Source: Cryptosporidium bovis
Lineage: Eukaryota > Apicomplexa > Conoidasida > Eucoccidiorida > Cryptosporidiidae
Assembly (NCBI GenBank): GCA_009768925.2
Contig: VHIT02000025.1
Location: 1-64,000, forward strand
Length of the DNA: 64,000 bases
Direction: 5' to 3'
Below, piece after piece: positions 27,201 to 36,240 of this stretch (the stretch's first letter is position 1; every line of letters starts with the position of its first letter). Both the position numbers and the translations under genes were made by a program. Below the pieces are notes generated by a model, which was not told the origin of the DNA, ran no database searches, and saw only the letters and a program-made list of their open reading frames with translations.

Positions 27201-27758
27201 AACATCAGTTGTTCCATAATTGCTCAGATTATTATCGAAGTTATATTCATTATCACACCAACCCTGTGCATCGAAGGAATCAAACATATTCTTTAAATTA
27301 TCTTGCGAATTAACCCTAGTATTTAAATTATCTTTTGAAACCACAATTTTGTCCATTTTTTTTAGCAGATTACTCATATCCACTATTTCTAAATCATTGT
27401 GTTTCTTTTCTTTCTTTCTGAGTTTAATATTATCTCTTACTCCTATTTTCTTGATTTTGATCATTTCTTTTTCCTCTTTCTCAGAAACTAAATTAGATTC
27501 ACTCGTTTCATTCTTTTCCTTTAGGGAATTTATTAAAGTTCCCAAAACACTCACTCCAATTTTTTCACTTTCATTGCCAGGGCTTTTACAACTCAAATTC
27601 TCAACCTTCTTATTTTTTCTTTGATTGTATCTTTTATTTGAACGTTCTATAATTCCTTGACTTAAATCAATATTGTTTTCGGTACCATCACTTGTACATT
27701 CCATGTAATCATCCTCATCTTTTTGAAAATATGGTTTTAATAGTCTTTTTCCTCTCAT
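24240..27758 (-). CDS. Large acidic nuclear protein, Claspin/Mrc1-like
   Basis: This 1172-residue protein is rich in Asp, Glu, Lys, Asn and Ser. Its most telling part is ~828-900: ENEAEESDEDG, then a acidic stretch LDDYDEDLDWDEISG, then LKHMKQIEERQYRQLFTLEGLKERK. This resembles the MRC1-like core of Claspin/Mrc1 (EAEESDDE..., acidic block, then a helix with R.L). A separate folded region at ~200-400 (LPSRFMELKSEVVRRL, WWLCRMAEHCGLIG) is unlike Claspin as I know it and may be apicomplexan-specific. If the assignment holds, it mediates replication-checkpoint signalling and fork speed with Tof1/Csm3. The rest is low complexity with coiled-coil tendency near ~1030-1090. Alternatives are an RNA-processing or chromatin scaffold. 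The Mrc1 label is moderate at best. Confidence 0.55.
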   Translation of the reverse strand: MRGKRLLKPYFQKDEDDYMECTSDGTENNIDLSQGIIERSNKRYNQRKNKKVENLSCKSPGNESEKIGVSVLGTLINSLKEKNETSESNLVSEKEEKEMIKIKKIGVRDNIKLRKKEKKHNDLEIVDMSNLLKKMDKIVVSKDNLNTRVNSQDNLKNMFDSFDAQGWCDNEYNFDNNLSNYGTTDVENDMINLTDLEKAMLPVIKEDYNSEVGINEWLPSRFMELKSEVVRRLDDETIVIENKESCEFFYSQWIEQYNYMSTLTQDFNRDVHDCFVLNGQIPSVSTIKEFNPDLLLDPKDDKMPFTVQDLDGRVVLSRLVYIANSQQKQIGEMNKASRCGTSVDDYEFRKEYGVISKKAREKLWWLCRMAEHCGLIGREGKKMRYYLVQETGDEEGKINSFIYANAAINSSADITMEIFNQDINNSNEKNLVEKSAAFSDKEYVNNLYKDLFDDEDNYEEYPSSQDLKDEDYLKDEPNEIDVKWSELSSLKISNRARPWEKKKTESSVAQKSQEKAEEKDTTDSRIKLFKFMLKNIGPRPLWTMKSTSFEKGGHRTNKAGIEIEPPNDLSLREQGQLRIKWIQMRNQAEKLAIYHFKIIDPETKELYGDKLKYWSDLFNINLLIPNPDFSKTKKSGDDSNIKDMKTKEHSEVPISNSLKDNIKHNSDNSIYESENISNFLPLDIEYVSEDENSEMLNNEIGSDKNANISKENNISVSENEEESKFIGELDETNEGNNVIDIEEEDLEKASDDPFEGMQEREESHLEENLDDSIGENSERITDDENSDEYDQQVMKEKKEAYKRYMTIRNNRRKLKKKMMEKYGHLLENEAEESDEDGIQVLKRGMEEEDLDDYDEDLDWDEISGFSDFIDDDKYNNELDGDAIQAHLKHMKQIEERQYRQLFTLEGLKERKNKIYGFLSEIQDDGVDGETRLEKKNNEIYNPVFFDDVVSEYWTDEEDYEYLSDEEINEKNMVDILGIDYDDWEKDNQKSEIKSSDESINLMRREKYIKLKNALLKEASSQIHLLKQRFHNLEEKMKEDISESEKASLREKYIVNADKLRMLLKSINNACNKCIYENHQYFDHINISKYIQKRQESKLLKEKKNNNSHDISEKTKARNNKINNIGNKSDILNDYDSEDELVTNYKLNKKKNKNILNVRGARFIIESNNGNRK

Positions 27759-28579
27759 AACTGATAAGTGTATTATGTAAATTTGTATTTAAACCACTTA
27801 TGTCTTTCTTAAAAATATCGTATTCTCTATTTAACAATCATTCATTAGGTATATTTTAAATGTCATATCTTTACAATTTGTGCTTAATACCTACTTAAAT
27901 AAAAATGAAAGTCATGATGAAAGTGTGTTTCAGAATAATTCACCACGAAGGTATGCTAACACTACAATAATTGTAATTTGGTTAATCTAATTACTATTTT
28001 GTGAATATTTTTATACTTGTTACCACTAAATTATTAATGCCACCTGGTAATTTGTGTGTTATAGGCGGTAGCCATAACTCTTAATATTTAATGAAAACAG
28101 ATACGGACTGATGGTATAAGATAATAATCCACTGACTAATTAAACAATATAAGATCATTAAATACACAAAAAGACTCAATTTGGTTAAACACAATCAAAA
28201 TGTTTCAATTATTTAAGTCTAATGATAAATTTTGAGTTTTTTACTCAGCAAATACAATAAATGTCCCCATTTGAAATTCATTCAAGATAAATGACAAAAT
28301 TGTTGGCACCAGGTTTAGAGATTGTACTTAAATAATATAAATAAGGATACAATGTGATAAAATCCTAATAAAAAGGTATTCTTTTTTTAGATAACCAAAT
28401 ATAAAATAATATCTACCCACAATATTAATGTTTATATTGAAATTAACTGCCGCAAGAGGGAAGTTATTTTGCGTACCTAAGGCCTTGCTGAAGTCAAAAT
28501 TTGTTAACTTGTTTCAAGAATATTAGAAGATACAAATCAAATAATAAGATAATTTTTTCAAAACTGCTTATCCAATAAC
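27759..28579. other. Divergent intergenic region, 821 bp
   Basis: This is the promoter region between the Mrc1-like gene (minus) and the thioesterase (plus). It contains GGCGGT at 28064-28069 in AT-rich sequence. No ORF of note and no RNA gene is seen. Confidence 0.55.
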
Positions 28580-29317
28580 ATGATAAAAGAGGGAGATGGG
28601 TATGGTGGTGAAGGTTTTCATTTTGAACCATCAGAATACAACTCGGTTTTAATTTGGCTTCATGGAAAGGGGGATGACGCAGGAAGTTATACAAGTTTTA
28701 TTCACTTTGCTCAAAAATTTCCTGAATTAAGCAAGACGAAAATAATTCTTCCAACCTCTGGGAAGGTGTTCCTAAGGAGACTCGGCACATTCGAAAATGC
28801 ATGGTTCGATATGGAGAATTTCAGCATAGGATCTATGGAAGATATAGACGGAATTAACAATTCGGTATCTAGATTAACAAATATTGTTACATCAGAAATT
28901 AGTAAGGGAATAGATTCTAAAAAAATTTCGATGGGAGGCTTTTCCCAAGGGTCTGCAATGGCATTTCTTATTTCTTTAGCATCCAACAAATTTACCCTTG
29001 GGAGTTGTGTTGTTGTTGGAGGTTGGCTTCCTTTGGTAGAAAAGGGATTTATGCAGGGGAAAGAGAGCAAGATACCTTCTGAAAACTTTAACTTTGAGAT
29101 AAGAGATGAAGTCAGGGAGAACGTTGATTTTCTTGTTCTCCATGGAGAAGCAGATCCTGTTGTCTTATATCAGTGGTCAATAATGTGCAAAGATTATATT
29201 CAAAGTAACTTTAATCTTAAAAATTTTGCGTACAAATCATATCCAGGAGTTGATCACACAATAAATGATGCAATGTTGTTGGATATTTTTAAATTTATTT
29301 CTAAAAAACTATCTTAG
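28580..29317 (+). CDS. Acyl-protein thioesterase / carboxylesterase, alpha/beta hydrolase
   Basis: This 245-residue protein is of full length for the APT1/lysophospholipase family. The HGKGDDAGS block gives the oxyanion region, GGFSQGSAMAF (~118-128) the nucleophile elbow with Ser, GEADPVV (~197) the catalytic Asp, and GVDHTI (~229) the catalytic His. NAWFDM near 75 is also typical of the family. It should hydrolyse thioester-linked acyl groups, such as palmitate on proteins, in the cytosol. There is no signal or anchor. It lies divergently to the Mrc1-like gene. Another enzyme of the same fold, but secreted, is at 60978-62501. Confidence 0.9.
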   Translation: MIKEGDGYGGEGFHFEPSEYNSVLIWLHGKGDDAGSYTSFIHFAQKFPELSKTKIILPTSGKVFLRRLGTFENAWFDMENFSIGSMEDIDGINNSVSRLTNIVTSEISKGIDSKKISMGGFSQGSAMAFLISLASNKFTLGSCVVVGGWLPLVEKGFMQGKESKIPSENFNFEIRDEVRENVDFLVLHGEADPVVLYQWSIMCKDYIQSNFNLKNFAYKSYPGVDHTINDAMLLDIFKFISKKLS

Positions 29318-29474
29318 TAATAATGGCTTTTATTCAATTCATTGATTTTCTCATGTTCTTTAAGCTTTTTTTGAATATTAGTTTTCTATTGTTGTAAACT
29401 ACCACATAATTAATTTATTTCAACTTATTTCCTTATCTTTAGTGAAAATTAATTATCACCTGGTTACAAATGTG

Positions 29475-32400
29475 TTACGCAGTGTTAATATTGCTATTAG
29501 TATTATAAAATAAAGTGTAGTAGCTCCCAATGATAGCTATATACACCCATATCACTATCATAGACAATAATAATGAATATCTAACAACGGTGGTGACTGG
29601 AATACTCCACAGTGAAACTCTTTTATCTTCAGTATCGAGTTCTTGTGTAAGTTTTATGTGCTGAAGAACAACTTGTTGAGCCGAACACGGAGGCATGAAG
29701 GAGAAAGCGTCCCAGAAAAGCCTCCAATGGTACATTTCAGTAATTTGATTTGAACTAGATGCCAACCATACAATTACAACTAGAGTAATGCAGAATGCAG
29801 CGAATATTGATAACAGTGTAAAACCAAATTCGTCAAAAAGCACATAATGAAATAAACTAGAACGAGTATTATGTTCGACAATGTCAACCATTTGTCCTTT
29901 AAATAAAAAAATGATAATAACAAATCCAATTACAAAATAAATAGTGTTGTATGGTTTAGAAGCAACTGCAAACCTTCTGTGCATTCTTTTCATTATAGCA
30001 TGTCTTACCCTCAACCATTGGCAAAGTACAACATCAAATCTTCCAGGAGGAATGAAAAATATACTTTTAGATGCTGTACCATGCAAATTTACATTTGGAT
30101 ATTGGTTTTGTGAATGATCAATGGTTCCCATATTACATACTTGGTTTTTTTTAATGTTGTTGAAAATGCTTAAATTTATATCAGGGTATGCAAAGAGAAA
30201 ATATTTTACTACTTGAATTCTTTGATTAAGGATAAAAATGATTAAACCAGGTGCTTTAAGAATAGCGAAAGAAAGAGACCAAATGTTTATAATTAGAGCA
30301 ATTTCTGTTGAAATTGCAATGTTAGTATGCTTAACAATGAAATTATATGATTCATTGAATCTGTAAAATTCTCTAAAATTTCCAAAAATATAACGTTGTA
30401 AATTAGATGATATTGCAATTATGAATGCACATATTCCTATCAAAAGCGTAACCTTTGCATATTGTTCAGCAGAAATATGTTCTTTTTTAATAATGTCATT
30501 TTGAAATGTATTTCTTGAATCAGTTTGAGTCATATAAGAATGACTAGCATTAAACTCTTCACCGAATGTCCCATAGTTTGTTGCCTCATTTCTGTTATCT
30601 TCTTGTCTTACATTAATTTCATGATTGTTACCATATACTATGTTTTGGTCATTAACGTCATCATTATCCTCTAAATCCTTATTTAATTGGTTGTTTTCCC
30701 TTTCGGTAAATTCCTCCCTAATAAATGCAGAAGCTATATCTTGAATATCACTTCCCTTCAAAGTCAATATTTGATTTAATCTTAAAATTGCCCCAAGGAA
30801 TATTAGAAATATTGTATACGAAACGTGTCTCACTCTTCCAACAGTAATTAACATTATAATACAATAAAGTAAAGAAATAAATTTCAGCACACCTATTAAT
30901 TTGTATATTTTCCATTCTACTAATGTAAACGCTAGTTTTTCTGACTCTGAGTTTGAGGGAGTAGGGACAAAACCAAATGTATCAAGTCTACTTCTTGAGG
31001 AATATACAATTACAAAGGAGGTTATTAATATCCATATAATTAATATAATAAGTGATATGATAATAACAGTTGATTGAAAACTTTTCAATGTTGGATCGAC
31101 TCTTCTTAGTGGGCAAGAGAATACTAAATCTAAAATTTGATTCCTTTTATAGTCTGTGTTTGTGCCTATTGATCCTTGACCGGTTAATTTCGAAGCAATT
31201 GTTCCAATCTCATATTTAGTTGTAAATTTACCCGAAATAGAGTTTGATGTAGATAACACTTTGGTATTGTTTAAATTATAAAAGTTTGATTTATCTATTT
31301 TATAAGGGCGTAACACATGATAAATTGTAGAGGACCATTCAGTACAAGGAACTAAATTCAATCCAAAAGAAGCTGAAATACTCAAGCTTGTCCCAATTGA
31401 TTTTAACGCCATAGTTACATCTTTATTATCCAAAAATGGAAGACCTCCATTTGTATCCAACATAACGGAAACAATTTCAGTGGATTCTATTTGGCTTTCT
31501 GGGTCAAGTATTTGTCTAATAATTGTGTATAAAGGTTTGCACAAATTGGGATGCTTTGAAAATCCAACAAAATCTCTTGGAAGATTTAAAAGAACAAATT
31601 TCAATTCTTCCACCTCAATTATATTATTTAATCTTCTTTCACATATCCATTCATGAATAACACTTGGTTTTCTAAGAGAAACTTCAATAATTATGTAATT
31701 TGTTCTAATTCTAGCAGAATAACTTATGGCCAATTTCAAAGCCGACTTATAATCATTTGTATTTGATAGCCTTGAATCGATAAGTATGTCCAATATTTCT
31801 CTTGCTACGGTGAGTTGGCCCGTGTACAAGGCAAATGTAAGAGCATTATATCCATCTCTAGATGTCCTATGGAGCAACAGTGCTTTCGAATCCCCAAGCA
31901 AATTAACCATCGCTTTAATTATAGATGCAGTAGGATTTCCACCTCTTTTAATTAATTCAAATAGATATGAAGAATGATCAAGAGGATTTGAAAGCATTAA
32001 AAATTTAGCAAGTAATATCTGTCTTCTATCAGAAATAAATGTAACAGGGGTTTCCAAATCAATACCCTCTTCTAAAACTATAATTTTAAGGTCTGGAATA
32101 ATTGTACTATTTGAAGAGCTTCCACTAGATAATCTTCTTAATCTGATTATATCATTTGAAAGTAAGAAAGCAGAGTTTTGATTTAAAATAGCTCCACTAA
32201 GAAGATAGTCAACTGGACCCCTGAATGATTTATCTAAAATATGAGGATTACAACTTGTATATCCTTCGTACTTATATATAGATGCATTTTTATAGAACTC
32301 CAGAACATCCTCAAGTAAATTATACATTTCCCTTGTCGTTACAATATTAACAATGGTTTTACCCTCTTCATTTCTGAGATCACAGAGACTTGTATCATTT

Positions 32401-33470
32401 CTATCGAATTCAATTCTGAACAACATTTGTATGGTATTTTCTTTAAGTTGAAGTACAGAGAAGATGTCCAAAAGCCTTCTAACATGATATGCAGGACGTG
32501 AAATATGACTTTTGTAGTCAGATAAAGGATAAAAACTTAAATAATTACTTCTAAATGTTTCATCTTTAATTAATGCTGAAATAATATCGGGATGATTATT
32601 ATTTATTGCAACTGAAAGAGGATCTCTTTTCTTATTGTCAAGCATGATTTGATTTGCACCTCTTTTTAGTAATAATTTAACGATTACAAGTATGTTATTT
32701 TTTGAAGCAAGGAGAAGGGGAGTGACACCTGAAAAGTCTGATATATTAGGATCTGCTCCTGCATTTAACAAAGAAGCCACTAAGTTTTCATCCTCCATTA
32801 AAACCGCATGATAAAGAGCTGTTCTTCCCATTGAATCAACTTCGTTTATAAAATCGAATTTATCAACATTAACTTTTTCTATATCAACATCACCGTTTTT
32901 TTGTTCACTGATAACACCCGTTTTTTTAACGTGTAGAGCGTACTTTTGTCTTTCTGCTAACTCCAATAGTACTTTAACAGCTTCAAAGTTTCTATATATT
33001 ATTGCCAATATCAATGGAGTGTAGCCATTCATTTGGGACTTGGCAAAGTTTAAACCTTTTGAAGAGAGAATTTGCATCATAATGCTGCTTCTTGGAAGGG
33101 AGTTTCTCGCCAAAATAGTTAGTGGAGTCTCACCACCCCATCCCGGAGCATTTTCATACAAACTAGAAAGTGAGTGGGTATCAAAAAGTCCACAATCAGT
33201 GATGTTTTTTAGGCTATATTCATCCATTTCAATAAACCTCTCCATTGCACCAATATCAACATTAGCTACGGCATTTAACATTCTGTCTATTCTAAGGGTA
33301 AATTCCATGCAACTACTATGATTTCCATCTGCAAACCTTCTCCACAAACCAAGTTTATCCGTTGAGTACTCTGAAATAGAAGATTCATCTTTGGAAAAAT
33401 CTGCTTCTGAGTACCCAAGGCAATTTACAATTTGGACCAATAATACGCCACACACAAAAATTGAATACAT
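29475..33470 (-). CDS. Signal-peptide ankyrin-repeat polytopic membrane protein
   Basis: This 1331-residue protein starts with a signal peptide (MYSIFVCGVLLVQIVNCLG). Residues ~85-310 hold about five ankyrin repeats (for example GYTPLILAIIYRNFEAVKVLL, GRTALYHAVLMEDENLVASLL, GVTPLLLASKNNILVIVKLLL), and more degenerate ones may follow around 500-580. From ~795 to the end there are about eight hydrophobic segments, beginning VIIISLIILIIWILITSFVIV, with a hydrophilic acidic loop (~910-1000) between two of them. Ankyrin repeats on the lumenal or extracellular side after a cleaved signal peptide are unusual, because most ankyrin domains are cytosolic. It is reminiscent of ankyrin/TRP-type channels, but I see no pore motif. 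The function is unknown. Confidence 0.78.
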   Translation of the reverse strand: MYSIFVCGVLLVQIVNCLGYSEADFSKDESSISEYSTDKLGLWRRFADGNHSSCMEFTLRIDRMLNAVANVDIGAMERFIEMDEYSLKNITDCGLFDTHSLSSLYENAPGWGGETPLTILARNSLPRSSIMMQILSSKGLNFAKSQMNGYTPLILAIIYRNFEAVKVLLELAERQKYALHVKKTGVISEQKNGDVDIEKVNVDKFDFINEVDSMGRTALYHAVLMEDENLVASLLNAGADPNISDFSGVTPLLLASKNNILVIVKLLLKRGANQIMLDNKKRDPLSVAINNNHPDIISALIKDETFRSNYLSFYPLSDYKSHISRPAYHVRRLLDIFSVLQLKENTIQMLFRIEFDRNDTSLCDLRNEEGKTIVNIVTTREMYNLLEDVLEFYKNASIYKYEGYTSCNPHILDKSFRGPVDYLLSGAILNQNSAFLLSNDIIRLRRLSSGSSSNSTIIPDLKIIVLEEGIDLETPVTFISDRRQILLAKFLMLSNPLDHSSYLFELIKRGGNPTASIIKAMVNLLGDSKALLLHRTSRDGYNALTFALYTGQLTVAREILDILIDSRLSNTNDYKSALKLAISYSARIRTNYIIIEVSLRKPSVIHEWICERRLNNIIEVEELKFVLLNLPRDFVGFSKHPNLCKPLYTIIRQILDPESQIESTEIVSVMLDTNGGLPFLDNKDVTMALKSIGTSLSISASFGLNLVPCTEWSSTIYHVLRPYKIDKSNFYNLNNTKVLSTSNSISGKFTTKYEIGTIASKLTGQGSIGTNTDYKRNQILDLVFSCPLRRVDPTLKSFQSTVIIISLIILIIWILITSFVIVYSSRSRLDTFGFVPTPSNSESEKLAFTLVEWKIYKLIGVLKFISLLYCIIMLITVGRVRHVSYTIFLIFLGAILRLNQILTLKGSDIQDIASAFIREEFTERENNQLNKDLEDNDDVNDQNIVYGNNHEINVRQEDNRNEATNYGTFGEEFNASHSYMTQTDSRNTFQNDIIKKEHISAEQYAKVTLLIGICAFIIAISSNLQRYIFGNFREFYRFNESYNFIVKHTNIAISTEIALIINIWSLSFAILKAPGLIIFILNQRIQVVKYFLFAYPDINLSIFNNIKKNQVCNMGTIDHSQNQYPNVNLHGTASKSIFFIPPGRFDVVLCQWLRVRHAIMKRMHRRFAVASKPYNTIYFVIGFVIIIFLFKGQMVDIVEHNTRSSLFHYVLFDEFGFTLLSIFAAFCITLVVIVWLASSSNQITEMYHWRLFWDAFSFMPPCSAQQVVLQHIKLTQELDTEDKRVSLWSIPVTTVVRYSLLLSMIVIWVYIAIIGSYYTLFYNTNSNINTA

Positions 33471-33679
33471 TTATATACAAATAATTTTTCGCATCATAAA
33501 ATCATTTGCGTGTTTATAGTTAAATCCACTTTTTTGTTATTTATTACTAAAAGAATATTTTTTGTGAATGAAAATTTATCTAAAGCAACAGCTTGAAAGA
33601 AAAATAGAAATCTTAACTTTAAAAATATTTTGTTATTGCTGTAAGTTGGAAAAACGGAAGAGAAGTTACCTATAGTCTT

Positions 33680-33743
33680 ACCGCCGTTTATTTCTTTTTG
33701 ACCGGTAGAAACCTTTGCACAGTTACGTGGGGAAATTTGGCGC
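33680..33743. promoter_or_regulatory. GC-rich elements in GFAT / ankyrin divergent promoter
   Basis: ACCGCC (33680-33685) and the E2F-like core TTTGGCGC (33736-33743) lie between the divergent genes. The second site falls inside the N-terminal extension of the longest GFAT frame (from 33715), which favours a downstream start for GFAT at 33862 or later. Function is inferred from the motif. Confidence 0.45.
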
Positions 33744-33861
33744 ACATGCATTTTTTTATAATTTTATGAGTGCATGTAAAATAAATGTTAAAAATTATAA
33801 GGGGAGAAGGGTTAATAAAAAAGTAAAACAAAGGGTTGTAAAAGTAATTAATACTGTAAAT

Positions 33862-35883
33862 ATGGATATAAACACAAGTCATATGATTTTCGCACCTCTT
33901 GTCATGAAATTTGGATTGAATTTAATTAATTCAAAGAAAAATTATAGTTTAAATTTAAAAAATGTTTTTTTAAATAAAAAGACAAGGGCCATAAATTTTA
34001 AATTAAAAAACATTTGGGGAATTAATAGAAATGCTCATTGTTGTGGGATTGTTGGATATATTGGTACAGGTGATGCACAAAAGGTGTTAATGGATGGGAT
34101 AGAAATACTGCAAAATAGGGGGTATGATTCGTGTGGTATGAGTACAATAGATGAGAATGGGAAGATGATAACAACAAAGTATTCTTCAAAAGATTCAGGA
34201 GATTCAATTGAGAGGTTGAAAAGAGACTCTACACCAATTCATGGGAATCATCATATCGGAATTGCACACACAAGGTGGGCTACACATGGTGGTAAAACAG
34301 ATTTTAATGCTCATCCACACCAAGACTATAAACAAAGAATAAGTATAGTCCATAACGGCACAATTGACAACTATTCAAGCTTAAAATCAGAGTTGTTAGA
34401 AAAAGGGATAACATTTCATTCAGAAACAGACACAGAAGTGATAGCGAATTTAATAGGAAGCTATTTGGATGAAGGGTATGAATTTAAGGAGGCAGTTCAA
34501 ATGGCACTAAGTAAACTACAGGGAACATGGGGAATAGCAATTCTTCATAAAGACTATAAAGACAAGATGATTTTGGCTAGACACGGTTCACCTTTGTTGG
34601 TGGGAGTTCAATCTGGTCACATATATGTAGCCTCTGAAACATCAGCATTGGCAAATTACACAAATCAATATGTAGCACTTAAAGATGGTGAAATAGCAGT
34701 CCTATCTCATGATGGTATTGACCAATTAATAACTCCTTCTCGTTTGTTAACAATAGATCACGAGAAGGTTACATCATCACCATCTCCATTTAAGCATTGG
34801 ACTTTAAAAGAAATATATGACCAACCTCATGCACTGGCTAGATCATTAAATTTTGGTGGAAGAATATCACCGTATAATAATATGGTCAAACTTGGTGGAT
34901 TAGATCAGAGATTGGATGAATTAATAAATGTTGAAAATATAGTATTACTTGGTTGTGGAACAAGTTATCATGCTTCACTGTTTGCACAATTGTTAATGGA
35001 ACATATAAGTGGTTTTAATACAGTTATGGCAAAAGATGCCTCTGAGATATTGATAACTGGATTTCCAAAAGAAAATGCTGCTGCTATAGCTATCTCTCAA
35101 AGTGGTGAAACAGCAGATACAGTTAAAGCTATTTCAATAGCGGATAGGTTGGGAATTCCAAAAATATCAGTTGTAAACGTTGTAGGTTCGATGTTAGCAC
35201 GAGTTACTGGTTGCGGTGTTTATTTAAATGCCGGAAGAGAAGTAGCAGTTGCTTCAACAAAGGCATTTTCAACACAAGTTCTTGTTCTTTCACTCATAGC
35301 AGCGTGGTTTGCACAAAAGAGAGAATCAATAGTTTCTCAAAAATGTCAGGATTTGTTGGAGGCAATACACAGAGTTCCTATAAGTGTAGGCGTATCCTTA
35401 CAAGTTAAGGAACAATGTGAAAGGATAGCGAAATCAATAAAAGATCAAAAATCTATTTTCGTATTAGGTAAAGGTTATGGCTATCCAGTTGCATTAGAGG
35501 GAGCACTAAAAATAAAGGAAGTATCGTATATACATTCTGAAGGTTATTCTGCTGGAGCATTAAAACATGGACCATTTGCACTTATTGATGAACATGAAAG
35601 TACTCCAGTAATTCTAATAATGCTTTCAGACGAACATTCACCAATGATGTCTAATGTTGCTCAGCAAGTTAAGGCAAGAGGAGCAAGTTTAATATGTATA
35701 ACTGATGATCCAAGCTTATGTAGTGACATTGAATGCGAAACTATAGTAATACCGTCTAATGGTCCCCTAACAGCCCTTAACGCCGTAATACCATTGCAGT
35801 TAATAGCTTACTATTTAGCAGTCAACAAAGGAATAGATCCAGACAAACCGCGTGGATTAGCAAAAGCAGTAACAGTTCTTTAA
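33862..35883 (+). CDS. Glutamine-fructose-6-phosphate aminotransferase (GFAT/GlmS)
   Basis: The enzyme makes glucosamine-6-phosphate from fructose-6-phosphate and glutamine, the first step towards UDP-GlcNAc for GPI anchors and glycans. The glutaminase half begins CCGIVGYIGTGDAQ, with RGYDS, GIAHTRWATHG and SETDTEVIA. The isomerase half has CGTSYHASL, SQSGETADT, VASTKAF and the C-terminal PRGLAKAVTVL. The core from the catalytic Cys to the end is ~613 residues, close to bacterial GlmS and shorter than animal GFAT, which has an insert. The catalytic Cys is normally residue 1 after Met removal, yet here ~60 residues precede it from the ATG at 33862 (109 from the ATG at 33715). I chose 33862 because an E2F-like site lies upstream of it. 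Processing between the two Cys would be needed for classic Ntn activity. Confidence 0.9.
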   Translation: MDINTSHMIFAPLVMKFGLNLINSKKNYSLNLKNVFLNKKTRAINFKLKNIWGINRNAHCCGIVGYIGTGDAQKVLMDGIEILQNRGYDSCGMSTIDENGKMITTKYSSKDSGDSIERLKRDSTPIHGNHHIGIAHTRWATHGGKTDFNAHPHQDYKQRISIVHNGTIDNYSSLKSELLEKGITFHSETDTEVIANLIGSYLDEGYEFKEAVQMALSKLQGTWGIAILHKDYKDKMILARHGSPLLVGVQSGHIYVASETSALANYTNQYVALKDGEIAVLSHDGIDQLITPSRLLTIDHEKVTSSPSPFKHWTLKEIYDQPHALARSLNFGGRISPYNNMVKLGGLDQRLDELINVENIVLLGCGTSYHASLFAQLLMEHISGFNTVMAKDASEILITGFPKENAAAIAISQSGETADTVKAISIADRLGIPKISVVNVVGSMLARVTGCGVYLNAGREVAVASTKAFSTQVLVLSLIAAWFAQKRESIVSQKCQDLLEAIHRVPISVGVSLQVKEQCERIAKSIKDQKSIFVLGKGYGYPVALEGALKIKEVSYIHSEGYSAGALKHGPFALIDEHESTPVILIMLSDEHSPMMSNVAQQVKARGASLICITDDPSLCSDIECETIVIPSNGPLTALNAVIPLQLIAYYLAVNKGIDPDKPRGLAKAVTVL

Positions 35884-36240
35884 AGAATGAATGTAAATTA
35901 GATAAATAATTATTATGGTTTAGCAATAGAATATAAAACTGATATTTAGAGTTTGGTTTATTAAAAGGAAAAGTAAAATGGTAAATAATATTTAAAGTGT
36001 TAATATCTCCTTAATTAAAATAATAAATAGATGATTCCAATTAATTAGCGAGTTTGTATATCAACAATGAGTAATATAGGTACCAAGTTATTTGAATTAA
36101 TATTCAAACTCAGATACAATTTCGGATTGTGTAAATATGATAATTGTGGAAAGAGTGGAGATAATTGATGTTTATTAATGAAGATGAAATACCTTTGACA
36201 GTGAATAAAATATTAATTCTTTGAAGTTTAATTAATTTAT
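35884..36240. other. Convergent intergenic region, 357 bp
   Basis: These are 3' ends of GFAT (plus) and PIG-M (minus, last exon ends 36241). It is AT-rich with no other feature seen. Confidence 0.6.
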
